Shown piece after piece: positions 61,320 through 64,000 of a stretch of DNA of 64,000 nt. The notes under the pieces are model-generated. The model saw nothing but the letters and a program-made list of their open reading frames with translations, had not been told where the DNA came from and did no database searches. Each line of letters opens with the position of its first letter. The stretch's first letter is position 1. This DNA is from Amaranthus tricolor (lineage: Eukaryota; Streptophyta; Magnoliopsida; Caryophyllales; Amaranthaceae). Position numbers and translations under genes: made by a program. The DNA lies in the NCBI RefSeq assembly GCF_026212465.1, contig NC_080053.1, forward strand, positions 4,139,261-4,203,260. The letters run 5' to 3'.

Positions 61320-64000
61320 AGGCTACGGTACCGCTTAACCCTTGTACCAATCAATCCTCCCCTAGAGTGAGGTGTCCTAGTGAACATCAACACAAGGGTG
61401 TCACAACACCTAAACCCCTTTGCTGCCCTTGAGATTGAATCAGATGATATACATAGGGAGGAAATCAGTATACAGAAACTTCCAATCAAAGCGTGGGGGA
61501 CTTACCCCATCGATGATAATGAATAACATTCTTATATGGAATGTGAGAGGGCTAAATAAGGTAAATAAACAGACAGAAGTGACGAGATTCATTTCTAACC
61601 ACAAACGTCAGCCTATTTAGCCTTCTCGAAACCAAGGTAAAGCGGCAAGGATTAGGTGCCCTTTATAAAAGAATTTTCCCCTCTTGGTGTTTCACTTATA
61701 ATCTGGATTGGCATAAGGAGAACGTATCATAGTTGCTTGGAAAAGTGATGAGATTAGCGTGGATATTCGACATTGTAGCAGTCAGGTAATTCATGTAGAT
61801 GTGACCCCCCTAACTGGAGATAAATTCTCCTGCTCCTTTGTATATGGTGCTAGTGATAAGAAAGGGAGAGAGGACCTATTCACTTAGCTAGAAAGCATTA
61901 AGAATCACATTGTTGGTCCGTGGCTACTTATGGGTGACTTCAACTGTATAGCCAACATAAATGAAAGAATTGGTCGAAGACCTCGTAGTAGTGAATTGGA
62001 CCCCTTAAGGAAACGTATGGAGACTTGTGAGATTCACGATCTGAAAAGCACTGAGAGATTCTACACCTAGACTAATAAGCAAGAGGGTACTGCAAGGGTC
62101 TTAACAAAATTGATCAACTTATGGGCAACCACTCTTGGAAAACCACCTTCCTTATGGCTGAAGCTGTTTTCCTCCTGGAGGAGCCTTTGATCATACTTCG
62201 ATGTTAGTCCACTTCTTCAAACATCATAGAAGGAGCCGACCATTCAAGTTCTTCGATCATTGGGGGAAACGTGAGGATTTCGTGGGGGTAATTCAAGACA
62301 TATGGAATACCCTTATCCAAGGCCCAAAGAGTCATCAAATCATTCAGAAACACAAGCTTATTCAAGCTACCTGAAAACATAAATTCAAGAAGGATGAACA
62401 GACAACGGTGATCTTAGCTGAGAACAATCTGCTTAATGCTCAAGTGGAGGTACATGCTCATCCTACTAATGTTCATCTTATTAACCTTGAATGTAAAATG
62501 CCAGATTTTCTTCAGAAGGCAAAGGAGGATCGGGATTCGGCTCTTAGGCAAAAGGCCAAAATTACATGGCTTACCTTGGAAGACGAAAACACCAAGTTCT
62601 TCTATCAGTTTATCAAGCACAGACATAGATCAAGCACCATCAACGTGCTTCAAATGGGTAAGGAGATCATCAGCGAACATGCTAAGATCTAAGAGATCTT
62701 TCAGAAATACTACACTGATCTCTTATACAAAGATATAGAAGATATACGTCTAATCAAAATGAATATTATTCAAAAGGATCCAGTCCTCATAGCAGCCCAT
62801 CAAAAACTGTTTTCCTTGTCGCTCTCCGAGGCAGAAATTAAAAAGGCATTATGGAGTATTCCTGAGGATAAAGCTCCCGACATAGATGGTTTCAATAGTG
62901 GTTCTACAAAGCTTCATGGCTAGCGGTAGGTAGGGATGTAACCAGAGTAATCCAGCAGTTCTTTAAATCCGGGGTCCTACTGAAGGCTTGGAACGTATTG
63001 GCTATCGTTCTGATCCCAAAGACTCAATGCCCAAAAGGCCCAGGGGACTACCGACCTATTTTCTATTGTAATGTCATCTACAAATGTGTCACCAAGCTCA
63101 TTTGTAGTAGGCTCAAACTTGTCCTAGGGGTCATCATAAGCCCTAATCAAAGCGCACTTGTGGAAGGTCGCAACAATTCTCAACAATATCCTCCTATGCC
63201 AAGATGTGGTAAAACACTACGGAAGGAGAAACTACATGCCTAGTTGCCTACTGAAATGGACCTCCGAAAGGCCTATGATACTTTGAATTGGGGCTTCCTA
63301 AAGGAAATGATGATTGCCTTCAACTTCCCCGCCCGGTTCGTAAGGAGAGTTATGACTTATGTATCTTCCACCCAATACTCCCTTATCATGAATGAAAATC
63401 CTCTGGAAACCTTCAAGGCTAAATGCGGAGTCAGGGAAGGGAACCCATGTCCCTCCTACCCTTTGTCATAGGCATGGAGTACCTTTCAAGGATACTCACA
63501 ACAGCAGGTCAATTTGAGGGCTTCAGTTTCCACCCCAGATGCTCCAAGATGAAACTAAACCCTCGATGTTCGCGGATGACTTAATGTTATTTTGTAAAGG
63601 GGATATGCTTTCAATAAAAATCCTCTGCCAAGGGGTGCAACTCTTTTCCTCTAGCTCTGGTCTCGAAGCCAACTATACCAAATCAGGTATTTACCTTGCA
63701 AGGGTCAGGGAACACTTCAGACATATGCAACTAGTACCCTTGATTTTACTTTTAAGAGCCTCCTTGTGAAGTACCTCGGCATGCCTCTCACCTACAAACG
63801 GTACGCAGCAGCTGATTGTGACTACCTCTTGGATAAGATGACTAACCGGATTCGTTCATGGTTTGCCAGAAACCTCTCCTATACAGCCACACTCCAGCTG
63901 GTTAACTCGGTTCTTATTAGCATCTCTAACTACTGGAGTCAAACTGTTATTTTTCCCAAACGAGTCCTAAACCAGATCAATGTTGTGTGTCGTTCATACC
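61320..64000 (+). mobile_element. LINE (L1-type) relic, endonuclease plus reverse transcriptase, cut by window end
   Basis: ORF2 in broken frames. First comes the apurinic endonuclease start (ILIWNVRGLNK, about 61531) and GDFNCI (61933-61950). Then the linker (about 62400-62700) and reverse transcriptase motifs in order: VLIPKTQCPKGPGDYRPI (about 63007), NQSALVEGR, KAYDTLNWGF (about 63269) and FADDLMLF (63569-63592). There are many stops. The element continues past 64000, so the zinc-finger end and poly(A) are not visible. Same general type as the 37.6-39.1 kb relic, but in the opposite orientation. Confidence 0.88.

Overview
The window is nuclear DNA of a flowering plant, almost certainly a eudicot. 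The evidence is GT-AG introns, AT-rich intergenic DNA, plant-specific gene families (AGL80-type MADS, LNK clock co-activators, SOT sulfotransferases) and a dense layer of plant transposable elements. A Caryophyllales origin (spinach/beet/quinoa type) is only an impression from the repeat families.

Genes. (1) 1570-19286 (+): a complete Aquarius/AQR (EMB2765-type) spliceosomal SF1 helicase. I rebuilt 14 exons (4572 nt, 1523 aa) that join in frame; four large introns carry repeats. (2) 31552-32199 (-): an intact single-exon type I MADS gene, AGL80-like (M-gamma). (3) about 40.9-45.16 kb (+): a five-coding-exon LNK3/LNK4-like gene (348 aa) with a 5'-UTR intron that holds two MITEs and a long (TA)n. 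(4) 48166-49162 (-): a cytosolic (flavonoid-type) sulfotransferase, full length but with a one-base frameshift.

Mobile DNA fills the rest. A Ty1-copia RNase H relic opens the window (1-445, -). A Mutator-type foldback MITE (686-1135) has a perfect 9-bp target duplication. 20.2-26.6 kb is a nest of three solo LTRs, each with a perfect 5-bp target-site duplication, one of them inside a member of its own family. 51.26-57.55 kb is an end-to-end mariner-like element with TA duplications. Its transposase is split by a solo LTR and has lost its first catalytic Asp, and an oppositely oriented small ORF lies near one end. Two LINE relics lie at 37.6-39.1 kb (-) and 61.4-64.0 kb (+, running off the window). 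Tourist-like, Stowaway-like and hAT MITEs and non-autonomous Helitron ends are also present.

Other structure: a 45-bp tandem array of palindromic units at 27.37-27.72 kb with a compensated stem change; a 385-bp tandem duplication at 35.1-35.9 kb with an inverted relative at 40.0 kb; exact 69-bp and 54-bp duplications; and several long microsatellites. The genes have no obvious functional link to one another. I saw no CRISPR array, rRNA or tRNA gene, and no clearly undescribed biological system. The best leads are the mariner element's extra ORF, the hairpin minisatellite and the foldback family.
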